NCBI GenBank assembly: GCA_937902985.1
Contig: CALFNG010000494.1
Span: 1-41,667, forward strand
Reading direction: 5' to 3'
Length of the DNA: 41,667 bases
DNA from: an uncultured Myxococcales bacterium
Lineage (GTDB): Bacteria; Myxococcota_A; Polyangia; Polyangiales; Polyangiaceae
Shown here: piece after piece, positions 28,162-36,431 of the stretch
Layout of the letters: every line of letters starts with the position of its first letter
How positions within the stretch are numbered: the first letter of the stretch is position 1
Program-made: the position numbers and the translations under genes
Notes under the pieces: generated by a model
What the model saw: the letters and a program-made list of their open reading frames with translations, nothing else
What the model was told of the DNA's origin: nothing
Databases searched by the model: none

Positions 28162-28749
28162 ATGGCCCGCCGCCTCGTCTACATGACTCGTCACGGCGAG
28201 ACCGACTGGAACCTGGCTGGACGCTGGCAAGGACACACCGACATTCCTCTCAACGACAACGGGCGCGCGCAGGCCCGCGCCGTCGCCGAGGCGCTGCGCG
28301 GCGAAGGGGTGCCCGCGATCGTCTCGAGCGACCTCGCGCGAGCGCACGAGACGGCGCAGATCATCGGCGCCTCGCTGGGCATCGCCGTCGCGTACGTCGA
28401 CGCCGATCTCCGCGAGCGCATGTTCGGCGTGTTCGAGGGCCTGACGCGCGCCGAGTGCGAGCGCCTTCACCCAGAGGCGTGGCGCGCCTGGATCGAAGAG
28501 CAGCGGCCGGCCAGCGGCGTCGAATCGCCCGAGACCGTCGCGGCGCGCGTGACGGCCGCCATCGGTCGCGCGGCAGAGCGCCTTGGCCGCGTCGACGCGC
28601 CGGTGCTGCTCGTCACCCACGGCGGGGCGCTGCGGTCGGCCGTTCGTATCGCGACCGGAACGCAGCCGGCGCCCATCGCGAACGGCGCGATCTGGCGCAT
28701 CGAATGGGACGGCAGCATCGTCGCCGCGCGCGCTCTCTCCCCGCGATAG
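28162..28749 (+). CDS. Histidine phosphatase family protein (PGM-like)
   Basis: A 195-residue cytoplasmic protein. TRHGETDWN contains the phospho-accepting His11; Arg10 and the second His153 in VTHGGALRS complete the phosphate pocket, and Glu85 in RERMFGVFEG is the probable proton donor. Length and motifs match broad-specificity phosphatases of the CobC/GpmB type. ATG 28162 is the first codon of the family domain; the frame upstream is merely open. The gene converges on the membrane-protein pair at 28762 with 12 bases between stops. The substrate is unknown. Confidence 0.93.
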   Translation: MARRLVYMTRHGETDWNLAGRWQGHTDIPLNDNGRAQARAVAEALRGEGVPAIVSSDLARAHETAQIIGASLGIAVAYVDADLRERMFGVFEGLTRAECERLHPEAWRAWIEEQRPASGVESPETVAARVTAAIGRAAERLGRVDAPVLLVTHGGALRSAVRIATGTQPAPIANGAIWRIEWDGSIVAARALSPR

Positions 28750-28761
28750 CCGCGGCTCCGA

Positions 28762-30213
28762 CTATTCCGGCGACCGGGTCAGCGCGACGTGGGGAGCGGG
28801 CGGCGCGGCGAGCTCCATCGGGATCGGCGCGGCGCGGCGCACCGCCTGCACCGCTTGCCAGGCTTCTGCCGCGTCGGCGAGGGCGAGCGTCATGAGCACG
28901 CCCGCGGGCGGCGCGAGCTGGATGAGCAATCGATTGATGAGCGTCCCCTCGAACGCGAACACGCGCACGCGGTCCGGACCGAAGAGGAGCGCCGCGAACA
29001 GGACGCCGCCCTCGGCCAGGAACGCGCGCGCCGCGAACCGCGAACCGGACCGGAAGGTCTTGCCTCTCCCGAGCACGAGCGCGGCGCACGCGAACGCGAT
29101 GGGCCACAGCGCGCCCCAGCTCCGCGTGTCGGCGAGGTGCTGGAGCACCGACCGCCCGACCGCCCCGGCCGCTGCGAAATCGGGCGCGCTCGGCCGATGA
29201 TCGGCGTCGATGACGTTGTGCGCGCGGAGGATCATGCGCCAGCCGTTGAAAGGGATCGCCGCGGCCGCCATGACGACCATCGCAGGAGAGAGGGGAAGGC
29301 GCTCTCGCGACCGGAGCTGCAGGACAATGACCGCGATGGCCAGGGCTGCGACGTGCGCCATGCCCTCGTCTTTGAGGCCGGCGAGGGCCACGGCGGCCAT
29401 CGATGCGATCGCGAGATCGCCCGACCGCCCGTCGGGCCGCTCGATGCAGCGCGACAGGCGCAGCGTGCACGTCGCCGCGAGCAGACCCACAGGCAGATCG
29501 GCGTAGGCCGACCGCAGGTGAACGAAGACGAGAGGCGTGATCCCCACCAGGACGAGCGCGAGCGGAGCCCAGCGCGGCCGGTCGCCCCGCCCGTCGCGCG
29601 CGGGACCGCGATCGCCGAACGCGCTCGCGACGGCGTCGAGAAAGAGCATCAGCGTGACGAGCGTCATCGCGGCGGCTCCGGCGGCGAGCGCCTCCATCGA
29701 GCGGCCTCCCATCGACAGCCACGAAGACGCCAGCGGCCAGAACATGGGGTATCCGCTCGGGATCACGTCGGCCGAGCGATCGAGGGACGCGGCGCGCAAG
29801 GCCCCCCAGCCGGCGGACTCGATGCGCCCCTTCGCGAGCCAGACGAAGCTGTCCCAGTAGACGAGCGCCGCCGGCCGGCAGATGACGACCAGCGCCAGGA
29901 CCGCGGCGGCCACTCCGAACGCGACGCCCACGCGCCGATCCTCGGCCCGTTCGACGACGCTCGCCGGGGCTACCCGACCGCGCTTCGCGAGGCGGCCGAC
30001 GAGCGCGAGGGCGATCAGCGCGGCGAGCACGGCGGGGTGCAGCGCCGCGGCGAAGCAGGCGACCAGCCCGCACATCGCCCAGCGTACCCACTTGCCTGCG
30101 TCCCCTCCGGTGCTCTCCGCCGTACCGAGGTCGAGCGCCAGGACGCGATCGAGCACCGCGCCGCTCGCGATGAAGAGGGCCAGAGGGAGGATGGCGAGCC
30201 AGATCGGGAGCAT
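28762..30213 (-). CDS. Multi-pass membrane protein, GT-C-like
   Basis: A 483-residue protein with about ten predicted hydrophobic helices. The start ATG (30213) overlaps the TGA of the upstream gene by one base (TGATG). The region LVYWDSFVWLAKGR followed by SGYPMFWPLASSWLSM has the extracytoplasmic loop character of ArnT/GT83-like glycosyltransferases, where an acidic residue and aromatic residues follow the first helices, but no definitive motif could be assigned. A basic/Asp loop sits between helices near residue 205. The C-terminus is a Pro/Ala-rich tail. Probable inner-membrane enzyme acting on a lipid-linked substrate. Confidence 0.8.
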   Translation of the reverse strand: MLPIWLAILPLALFIASGAVLDRVLALDLGTAESTGGDAGKWVRWAMCGLVACFAAALHPAVLAALIALALVGRLAKRGRVAPASVVERAEDRRVGVAFGVAAAVLALVVICRPAALVYWDSFVWLAKGRIESAGWGALRAASLDRSADVIPSGYPMFWPLASSWLSMGGRSMEALAAGAAAMTLVTLMLFLDAVASAFGDRGPARDGRGDRPRWAPLALVLVGITPLVFVHLRSAYADLPVGLLAATCTLRLSRCIERPDGRSGDLAIASMAAVALAGLKDEGMAHVAALAIAVIVLQLRSRERLPLSPAMVVMAAAAIPFNGWRMILRAHNVIDADHRPSAPDFAAAGAVGRSVLQHLADTRSWGALWPIAFACAALVLGRGKTFRSGSRFAARAFLAEGGVLFAALLFGPDRVRVFAFEGTLINRLLIQLAPPAGVLMTLALADAAEAWQAVQAVRRAAPIPMELAAPPAPHVALTRSPE

Positions 30214-30800
30214 CAGAGCGCCGAGCTTCCGCACTCGAGCGTGTCGCCGTGAACGACGCAGCCGCTCGACAGCGCGTCCGGTCGGAGCTCGATGCGCCCG
30301 CGCGGGTGCGCGCACGTGGTTCGCACGGGGAGCGCAAACCGCACGAGCGGCTGGCATGCGAGGCAGTCGTTGCGCACTTCCTGCAAGCAGTCGTTGCGCG
30401 CCGAGGCGAACGCGTCGATGGCGCCCATGAGCGTCGTGACCTTCTTTGCCGAGGCGTCGCCGTGGAGGGGCGCGTCGGCGCGTTCGAGCCAGACGGCGCG
30501 CAAGCCCGGCGTCGCGATGAGCACCGCCGCCACGAGCAGGACCGCCAGGCGAGTCGGCGACACGCCTCGCCGCTGGATCAACGCCCACCCGAAGGCGAGC
30601 CCGAGCGCGACGCTCAGCCCGAGCGCCGCCTTCGTGCGAAAGCTCGCGCCCTCGGCGACCTCGGGCACCCCGCAGACCGCGTTCGCGCCATGCAGCAGCA
30701 ATTGGTCGGCGGTCGACGGGCAGGACGGATCAGGCAACGGACGCACGTCGGCAGAATAGCAAATGTTTCCTTCCCGTGTCGTCAGCTCATCGAGAGGCAT
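30213..30800 (-). CDS. Small membrane protein with Cys-rich C-terminal domain
   Basis: A 195-residue protein from ATG 30800; a longer frame to 31001 would pass through an 11-bp tandem repeat and is unlikely. Two hydrophobic helices lie near residues 63-76 and 83-101, followed by a domain with six cysteines (NDCLQEVRNDCLACQP, RTTCAH, SSGCVVHGDTLECGSS), probably disulfide-linked outside the cytoplasm. Two cysteines precede the first helix (NICYS, DPSCPS). Coupled to the membrane protein at 28762 by a TGATG overlap, so the two probably work together. No known family recognised. Confidence 0.72.
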   Translation of the reverse strand: MPLDELTTREGNICYSADVRPLPDPSCPSTADQLLLHGANAVCGVPEVAEGASFRTKAALGLSVALGLAFGWALIQRRGVSPTRLAVLLVAAVLIATPGLRAVWLERADAPLHGDASAKKVTTLMGAIDAFASARNDCLQEVRNDCLACQPLVRFALPVRTTCAHPRGRIELRPDALSSGCVVHGDTLECGSSAL

Positions 30801-30841
30801 TGCGGCTCGCGCGTTCAGCGCCGGATCGGGGTCTCCGGACC

Positions 30842-30885
30842 CCCAGGACGCTCCCAGGACGCTCCCAGGACGCTCCCAGGACGCT
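30842..30885. repeat. Four tandem copies of an 11-bp repeat
   Basis: The unit CCCAGGACGCT is repeated four times without change. It lies 42 bases upstream of the minus-strand start at 30800, where the promoter of the membrane-protein pair would be expected. Slippage could change the copy number. Confidence 0.9.
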
Positions 30886-31065
30886 CTTGCAATGGAGCGA
30901 CCGGCTCCGGAGACTATGACGAGCGAGCCCCCGGGATCACGCAACGCGCTGCGCGCGATGCTCCCCTGAGTGCGTTTTTTTGCTGCTTGCGCTGGACCCA
31001 TGCGGGACCCCCAGCGCGCCGAAAGACGACCCCGTACCCGCCTGCCGCCCCCGCCGTTCTTCTGT

Positions 31066-31338
31066 CTATTGAGGAGGCGCCGTGGCCGGAGCCTCGGAGG
31101 TCGTCGGGTGCGCCGCGTCGAGAGCCTGCCGCACGGCGGACGCGAGCTCGGTCATCGTGAAGGGCTTGTGCAAGAGACGAACGCTCGCTGCCACCACGCC
31201 GCCGGTGACCACATCGTCCTCGGTGTAACCGGACGCGTAGAGCACTTTCGTCTCCGGGCGGGACGATGCCAGCGCCGCCGCCACTTCAGGGCCTCGGCGA
31301 TCGGGGAGCATCACGTCGGCGAAGAGGAGCATGTTCAC
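31066..31338 (-). pseudogene. Response-regulator receiver domain relic
   Basis: About 90 residues that match the C-terminal two-thirds of a REC domain as found at the end of hybrid histidine kinases: FADVMLPDRRGPEV carries the phospho-accepting Asp, VLYASGYTEDDVV follows, and the conserved Lys is in LLHKPFTMTEL. The first strand and helix and the whole kinase part are missing; just upstream in frame lies a TAG before KYLGGRVNM. The start region touches the divergent gene at 31370. Probably the leftover tail of a deleted sensor kinase. Confidence 0.75.
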
Positions 31339-31369
31339 CCGCCCGCCGAGGTACTTCTAGAGGCGGGCC

Positions 31370-33061
31370 ATGGAGCGTCAGCCGCCAGTCGCACCTGCCG
31401 ACGAGATCGATCTCTACGTTCGCACGTACACGTCGCTGCTCCGTTCGAGCGGCTACGTCGACGTGCGCGCCTTCGAAGAGGTGCACTCCTACAGCGCTTC
31501 TTCGCTCCACGACGGCGCGCTCGCCAGCGACCCTGACGTCAGCGCCTTCGCGTATGCCGCTGGCCGCCTGCCCCTCGAGATGCCCGACGTCCGGCGGATC
31601 GTGCTCGGGCAGTCCCACGAGCTCTTCGAAGCAGCCGGGCTCGACGTTCGAACCTGGGAGGTCGTGAAGACCCGGGGGCGACGCCGGCCGCTGCGCTGGG
31701 ACGGGAGCGGAACGCTCGGCGTCTTCATCGCGAGCGCGAGCGACATCGACGATCTCGTTCCCATCGTGACGGCGTACCAGATCGAGTGGAACAAGATGCA
31801 CGCGCGCCTCCGGTCGCTCCCGCCCGACGGGCCTGGAGCCTCCGTGGCTCAGGCCCTGGGCCTCGACGACGCCGGCGCCGCCAAGCTCGCCGAGGCGTTC
31901 GGCAGTCGCTTCGACGAGGCCATTCGCGCCGTGGCGGCGGCGCCCCTCGACCTCAAGATCCGGATGCTCGCCGCATCGCACTCGCAGTATCAGCGGGCGG
32001 CGCAGCGCTGGTGGAGCGGCGTCGAGCCCGCTTACCTGGGCTCCGGCGGCTCGCGCCGACCGGTGTACTTCGTGTCGTCGAACACCCACGCCATCGCCAA
32101 CCTCGTCGGCGGTTTCGCGCGCGAGCACCGCGACGAGATCGTCGACTGGACGCGCGGCACGAACCCCGAAGGGCTCTCCCCGGAGCTCGATCGGGCGATC
32201 GCAGACGGTGACGAGATCCGATTCGCGGCGCTCCTCAATTACCTCCTTCGTGGGTGGATCGGCGCGGATCCCACCGGCGAGCGCCTGCACGCGGTTCGCG
32301 CCTTCGAGCAGCGCGGCGGCCTTTCGAACCTGGCCGTGCCCGGCAACGTGTACGTCGACGCGCAGATCGTCGAGCTCGGGCGCGTCGACACCGGGCGAAT
32401 CGATCCCCGCCTGCGCGTCCCCGGCATCGAGAAGCTCCGCGCGAGCGACGCGGTGATCTTGAACATCGACTACCCGCTCGGAATGGCGGCGTACTACCTG
32501 CTCTCCCGGCTGGGACAAGGCATCGGCGAGCTTCGCGGTGTGTACGTGATGGGCAAGGCGGCCACGCTGAACGGCCGCGTCGGCGACGTGTCTCTATCGG
32601 GGAGTTGCTACGACGAGCACTCGCGAAATACGTTCCTCTTCAAGAACGCTCTCGGCGCCGCCGACGTGGCGCCGTGGCTGCAACACGGCAGCGTCTTCGA
32701 CAACCAAGCCGCGCTGACCGTACGGAGCGCGTTCTTGCAGAATCGCCGGTACATGACCGCCTTTTACCGCGGCGGCTACACCGTGCTCGAGATGGAGCTC
32801 GGGCCCTTCCTCGGGGCGGTCTACGAGCTCATCTACCCGCACGCGCTGCCGCTCGACGAGATCGTCCACCTGAGCGACAAGACGCCCTTCGATCTCGGCT
32901 TTCTGCACTACGCGTCCGACACTCCGTACTCGCGCAGGCAGTCCCTCCTGTCGAAGAGCCTCAGCTACTTCGGGGTCGACAGCACGTACGCCTGCGCCAT
33001 CGCGATCGTCAGGCGAATCCTGGCGCAAGAGGTCGCGAGGGTGCGGGCGGCCGAGCGTTGA
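31370..33061 (+). CDS. Large conserved protein, nucleoside-phosphorylase-like C-terminus
   Basis: A 563-residue protein without signal or membrane helices. ATG 31370 has GAGG about eight bases upstream. The N-terminal half is helical and charged (DEIDLYVRTYTSLLRSSGYV, QSHELFEAAGLDVRTWEVV). The middle has RPVYFVSSNTHAIANLVGGF. The C-terminal part has GVYVMGKAATLNGRVGDVSL, CYDEHSRNTFLFKNALG, DNQAALTVRSAFLQNRR and YTVLEMELGPFLGAVYE; the last resembles the VEMEA-type ribose-binding segment of purine nucleoside phosphorylases and AMP nucleosidase. Similar large proteins of unknown function occur in Bacteroidetes and myxobacteria (I believe under DUF6909, not verified). The catalytic role is therefore a hypothesis. 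Confidence 0.75.
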   Translation: MERQPPVAPADEIDLYVRTYTSLLRSSGYVDVRAFEEVHSYSASSLHDGALASDPDVSAFAYAAGRLPLEMPDVRRIVLGQSHELFEAAGLDVRTWEVVKTRGRRRPLRWDGSGTLGVFIASASDIDDLVPIVTAYQIEWNKMHARLRSLPPDGPGASVAQALGLDDAGAAKLAEAFGSRFDEAIRAVAAAPLDLKIRMLAASHSQYQRAAQRWWSGVEPAYLGSGGSRRPVYFVSSNTHAIANLVGGFAREHRDEIVDWTRGTNPEGLSPELDRAIADGDEIRFAALLNYLLRGWIGADPTGERLHAVRAFEQRGGLSNLAVPGNVYVDAQIVELGRVDTGRIDPRLRVPGIEKLRASDAVILNIDYPLGMAAYYLLSRLGQGIGELRGVYVMGKAATLNGRVGDVSLSGSCYDEHSRNTFLFKNALGAADVAPWLQHGSVFDNQAALTVRSAFLQNRRYMTAFYRGGYTVLEMELGPFLGAVYELIYPHALPLDEIVHLSDKTPFDLGFLHYASDTPYSRRQSLLSKSLSYFGVDSTYACAIAIVRRILAQEVARVRAAER

Positions 33062-33271
33062 CGGAACACGCGCCGGCGCCGTCGAAGGGGGAAGGTGCGA
33101 GGTCGACGCGGAGACCTCTTCGGCGACGACATCCGCTTCGCCTAGACCCCGGCGCCGCATTTCGCTCAGACAGTCGCTTACCGTGCCGCTGAACGTAAAT
33201 TGACGGCATCGCCAGAAGTGACACGAAATCATACGAATTGACCCCGACGGGTCGGTGGGCCCGCGATTCAG
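33062..33271. other. Intergenic, possible IS-end remnant
   Basis: About 210 bases, less GC-rich than the surroundings in 33170-33245 (GTAAATTGACGGCATC, AAATCATACGAATTGACC). Read on the minus strand it includes TGTCACTTCTGGCG, which recalls the TGT-led ends of some IS families, but no partner end or transposase is present. Nothing else is recognised. Confidence 0.35.
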
Positions 33272-33751
33272 GTGCTAGTCATCTGCCCGGACGCAATGGA
33301 GGCCGGCGCGAACGGCACCTGTCGGCCGAGCGGGGCCTGCAACGAGCCCAAGATCCCGGTCGGGTGCCTCCTCGGCCAGTCGGTTTGCGTGAACGGAGTG
33401 AGCGAGTGCCCTCCGGTCGTCTGTCCTGACAGCGGCCCGAACGCCGACGCGGGGTCCCCGAGCGACGCCACCACCAGCGACGCCACCACCAGCGACGCCG
33501 CCACCAGCGAGGCGGGCGTCTTCACGTGCGATTCGGGCGATGGCTCGCCGATCAGCTGCGACGGGCGGACCCAGGCATGCAGGATCGTGAACGGCGGCGC
33601 GGCTCCCGGGATTCACGCGCCCTCGTGCCTCGCCCTGCCAGCTAGCTGCCTGCCCGCTCCGACGTGCGCGTGCCTGAAGACGGCGCTCGGCGGCGCGTAC
33701 CAGTGCGACGATCGCGGCGGAAACTTCACGCTGACCGAAGACGTGCCATGA
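33272..33751 (+). CDS. Cys-rich secreted-type protein, N-terminus missing
   Basis: A 159-residue frame from GTG 33272. It has the features of a myxobacterial secreted protein: 16 cysteines, an Asp/Ala/Thr/Ser linker and a C-terminal domain LPASCLPAPTCACLK then YQCDDRGGNFTLTEDVP. However, it has no signal peptide or lipobox, and the frame begins abruptly after the low-GC segment, so the N-terminus was probably lost or lies in another frame. The linker contains three tandem 15-base units (GACGCCACCACCAGC and variants, 33474-33509). Function unknown. Confidence 0.55.
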   Translation: MLVICPDAMEAGANGTCRPSGACNEPKIPVGCLLGQSVCVNGVSECPPVVCPDSGPNADAGSPSDATTSDATTSDAATSEAGVFTCDSGDGSPISCDGRTQACRIVNGGAAPGIHAPSCLALPASCLPAPTCACLKTALGGAYQCDDRGGNFTLTEDVP

Positions 33752-33797
33752 GTCGAGGAGCCCTCTCTAGGAAGGGCCGAGAGGCCGGAGGACGAAG

Positions 33798-34200
33798 ATG
33801 AAACTTTCCAATTATTTATTCTTCACGGCGAATTGCGAAACGGCTCTGCGCTTTTACACGACGTGCGGCTTCGGAAGCGTCGCGACGATGGTTCGGCATG
33901 GCGATAACGGAATGCCGGTGCGAATGGAGTCGATGCGCGGGAAGATCATGCACGCTCAGTTCACGGGGCCGGGGGTCGACTTCTTCGCCTCGGACAACGA
34001 CGACGCGGAGCCGATGCGAGGGTTTCGCCATGATGTTCGTGCTCGACGACCGACGCGAGACGGAGCATCTGTTTCGATGCCTGGCTGAGGGCGGCCGGAT
34101 CACCACGCCGCTGGGCGTGCAGCCCTGGGGTGACTACTACGGCAAAGTCACCGACCCATTTGGCGTCCAGTGGATGTTGAATTGCAGGTCGAAGACGTGA
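33798..34200 (+). pseudogene. VOC/PhnB-like protein, single-base frameshift
   Basis: Two frames together make one VOC (glyoxalase/PhnB-like) protein. ATG 33798, preceded by GGAGGA about seven bases upstream, gives KLSNYLFFTANCETALRFY through VDFFASDNDDAEPMRG; a second frame then supplies GFAMMFVLDDRRETEHLFRC, GGRITTPLGVQPWGDYYGKV and TDPFGVQWMLNC to the stop at 34200. One extra G in the GGG run at 34021-34023 explains the break. Without it the product would be about 133 residues, full-length for the family. The strong ribosome-binding site and intact motifs on both sides suggest a very recent mutation or a sequencing error. Confidence 0.8.
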
Positions 34201-34343
34201 CCCCGCCCTCGACCTGAACCGAGCGTCACGGGCACCGTGCTCGAGGCGTCCTGTACGAGAGGTGAACGAGGGTCTCGCCTCGAGCGCCCTTCACGCGCAG
34301 CGTTGCCGTATGCGTCGGCCGATCGGCGAGCGAGCCCAGACGC

Positions 34344-35360
34344 TCAGAAGTTGCAGCCGAGGAACGGGCTCGAGATGTTCTGCGTCGGATAGAAGACCGC
34401 CTGCCCGATGCACATGATGTTGTTGACGGACTCCCCGAAGGACAGCAAGGTTCCCGTGGGCGCGTAGGTGCACGAGAACGTCTCGGACGCGCCGGTCGGG
34501 AGCTGCATCGGTCCGCCGGGCGGTGGCTCCATGGGCGGATCAGACCACGCGGTCGTGTCGTAGAGCTGCATTCCGTTCATCGTCGCTGTGAAGTGGGTCG
34601 CCGTCTTGTGCATGTGGCTGTTCGAAGCGACGATCGTGATGGGCGTGGGGTTGCCGATGGCGCACGTCTTCGAGAACGTGTGGGGCTGCCCGTCGGCCGG
34701 TTCGATGAGCGCGATGTTGTTCACGAAGACGATCCCGGCGTGCTGCTTCACGACGCCCGCCTTGGTCACGTACATCGTCACCTTGACCTGGGCGTTCAAG
34801 GTCGTCGCGCCTGAGTTGATGAAGTGAACGTTGACCATGAAGCCCATCGACGTCGGGATCGTCGCGCCGACGCCTTCCGGGTACGTCTGGTACACGTGCG
34901 GCCCCTGGGCGACGAACGTGAACGGCTGGATCTGAAGGCCGCTGCAATCGGAGATTCCGGTGTCGGTCGCGTTGTTTTGATAGAACACGAACATGTGGTG
35001 GGAGCCGACGCTCATGTTGGCCTCCCACGTCTTGATGTCGACCTGCTGGCCCTTGAAGGGGTTCGCGAACGACTGGCATTTGAAGACTTCGCCGTTCGAC
35101 GGGACCGAGAACATATCGCTGGTGATCGTGTAGCTTCCGGCGATCTCGGGGTCTGAGCCGGGATCCGCGTCGCTGTTCACAGTGAGCCCGCCATCGACAG
35201 GGGCCGCGCCACCGCTGCTAGCAGGAGCGCCGGAATCGCCCGGCGAGCCTGCGTTGGTGCCCGACGAGGACGAGCTGCAAGCCGCGGCCAGGCTGAGCGC
35301 GCAGGAGGCGAGCACCCGGCCTCGGTGGCCGTGGACGGTCTGGAGTGTACGGAGGACCAT
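34344..35360 (-). CDS. Copper type II monooxygenase-like lipoprotein
   Basis: A 338-residue lipoprotein from ATG 35360. The signal ends at SLAAAC (Cys28), then a Ser/Gly/Asp linker to about residue 70. The folded part resembles peptidylglycine/dopamine monooxygenase-type beta-sandwiches: SVGSHHMFVFYQN near 115, GFMVNVHFINSG near 170, ASNSHMHKTATHF near 245 and a Met-rich tail (NNIMCIGQAVFY). Paired His residues (HH, HMH, VHF) are arranged as expected for copper ligands. No second complete copper domain was recognised, so it may bind copper without full monooxygenase chemistry. Two 22-base tandem repeats lie 28-71 bases upstream. Confidence 0.82.
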   Translation of the reverse strand: MVLRTLQTVHGHRGRVLASCALSLAAACSSSSSGTNAGSPGDSGAPASSGGAAPVDGGLTVNSDADPGSDPEIAGSYTITSDMFSVPSNGEVFKCQSFANPFKGQQVDIKTWEANMSVGSHHMFVFYQNNATDTGISDCSGLQIQPFTFVAQGPHVYQTYPEGVGATIPTSMGFMVNVHFINSGATTLNAQVKVTMYVTKAGVVKQHAGIVFVNNIALIEPADGQPHTFSKTCAIGNPTPITIVASNSHMHKTATHFTATMNGMQLYDTTAWSDPPMEPPPGGPMQLPTGASETFSCTYAPTGTLLSFGESVNNIMCIGQAVFYPTQNISSPFLGCNF

Positions 35361-35387
35361 ATTATCTGGTCCGTGGGCGCCGGCGAG

Positions 35388-35431
35388 CGAAAGAGATCAC
35401 CGGACACAACGAAAGAGATCACCGCACACAC
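35388..35431. promoter_or_regulatory. Two tandem 22-nt repeats upstream of copper-protein gene
   Basis: Copies CGAAAGAGATCACCGGACAC at 35388 and CGAAAGAGATCACCGCACAC at 35410 follow each other directly; 20 of 22 bases agree. They lie 28-71 bases upstream of the minus-strand start at 35360, a position suiting an operator. A further GGACCA...TGGTCC inverted repeat surrounds the start codon (35353-35371). Function is inferred from position only. Confidence 0.45.
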
Positions 35432-35708
35432 GGAGGTCGCGTCTTTGAAGGGGCCCGACCGCACCGCGTACCCGCGCCTGGCTCCTGCCCCGGCGTTACG
35501 GCTGGGCTGCGCGCGCGCCCGCGAAACAATGCCTTTCGGGGCCGGTGCGAAACGAACCTGGCGCCCGGTCGGCGGGCTCCGTGCCCTGTCTTCGTCTGCG
35601 TGGCGATCTTCAGAAGCGTCACGACGACGCGAGTCATTCGCCGCGAGATCGCGTGACGCCGGTCGCCGGCGCGTTGGCGAGGGACGATGGCGCGCCGGAC
35701 GGGTTCCT
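35432..35708. other. Non-coding stretch
   Basis: About 277 bases between the operator-like repeats and the 49-residue gene. Both strands have open frames with Arg-rich, shadow-like composition and no recognisable motif. Nothing convincing is seen. Confidence 0.35.
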
Positions 35709-35858
35709 TCACCAGGTGACGCGCGGCGGGTCGGACGGATTCCTCAACGGCACGGGCTGGACCGGAGGATGCTCGGACTCCTTGAGGATGCGCCGGATCT
35801 CGTCCGAGTTGATGCGGACCGTGGTGGTGCGACTGTCGTGACGCTTCGGTTCGGACAT
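35709..35858 (-). CDS. Small hypothetical protein, 49 aa
   Basis: ATG 35858 is preceded by GAGGAAA about eight bases upstream, starting right at the stop of the 130-residue gene, so the two form a tight pair (14 bases between). The product MSEPKRHDSRTTTVRINSDE is charged, continues with IRRILKESE, and ends in a Pro-rich tail. TTTVRINSDEIRRILKE could be a short ribbon-helix-like or docking segment. No family recognised. The longer reading through to 36434 is not believed. Confidence 0.5.
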   Translation of the reverse strand: MSEPKRHDSRTTTVRINSDEIRRILKESEHPPVQPVPLRNPSDPPRVTW

Positions 35859-35872
35859 TGCGGATTTTCCTC

Positions 35873-36265
35873 TCACAGCATTTTCAACGCGTCGGCGACC
35901 CACCCGGGCACCCCCGTGATCTCCAACTGGACCCACGCAGCGTCGTTGCGGGCGGCGGGGCCGTCCAGGCTCCAGTGGTCCATGTCGGACGTCATCGGCC
36001 GCAGGTGCAGGGCGCCCGAGCAGGGCTCCTGGCACTGGACCGGAAAGTTCTCGACGACTTCTTTCGTCATCTCGTCGGTGATGCGGCACCGTAGCGTGCG
36101 CCCATCGGCGAGGAGAAAGCAGGTGTTCGGTTTCGAAAAGGTCGAGTCGTACTTGAGTACTACCATGGGGCGCCCTCCGCCGGCCGCAATGGCGATTCGC
36201 GGCGTGTGTGCCGTCAAATCCGTGGGAGCAGAACTCGCGTTGACAACCATCGTCGAGGTCGTCAT
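35873..36265 (-). CDS. Hypothetical protein, 130 aa
   Basis: Starts considered: ATG 36265 (chosen), TTG 36283 and ATG 36250; none has a strong ribosome-binding site. No signal peptide or membrane helix. It contains [57 protein letters not shown] and a C-terminal [20 protein letters not shown]. Balanced composition and few Arg runs distinguish it from shadow frames. The four Cys might bind metal or form disulfides. It is followed by the 49-residue gene in the same orientation. Family not recognised. Confidence 0.6.
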   Translation of the reverse strand: MTTSTMVVNASSAPTDLTAHTPRIAIAAGGGRPMVVLKYDSTFSKPNTCFLLADGRTLRCRITDEMTKEVVENFPVQCQEPCSGALHLRPMTSDMDHWSLDGPAARNDAAWVQLEITGVPGWVADALKML

Positions 36266-36431
36266 CCAGACCGATGTGTGCAATGCAGCGGACCGGGTCG
36301 GTGCAGAGTCCGTGCCGGTCGGAGCGTGGCGGCCTTGTCAATGAAATCGAGGAGGAGAGCTCGTAGAACGCCACGTCGCGGGGAGTGTCTGACGGCGCCG
36401 TCAACCGGCCGCCGTCATCGCGTTGGCGCCG

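Noticed and set aside
33170-33245. IS21-like terminal inverted repeat
   Set aside because: Only one TGTCACTT-like end is seen; no partner, transposase or target duplication.
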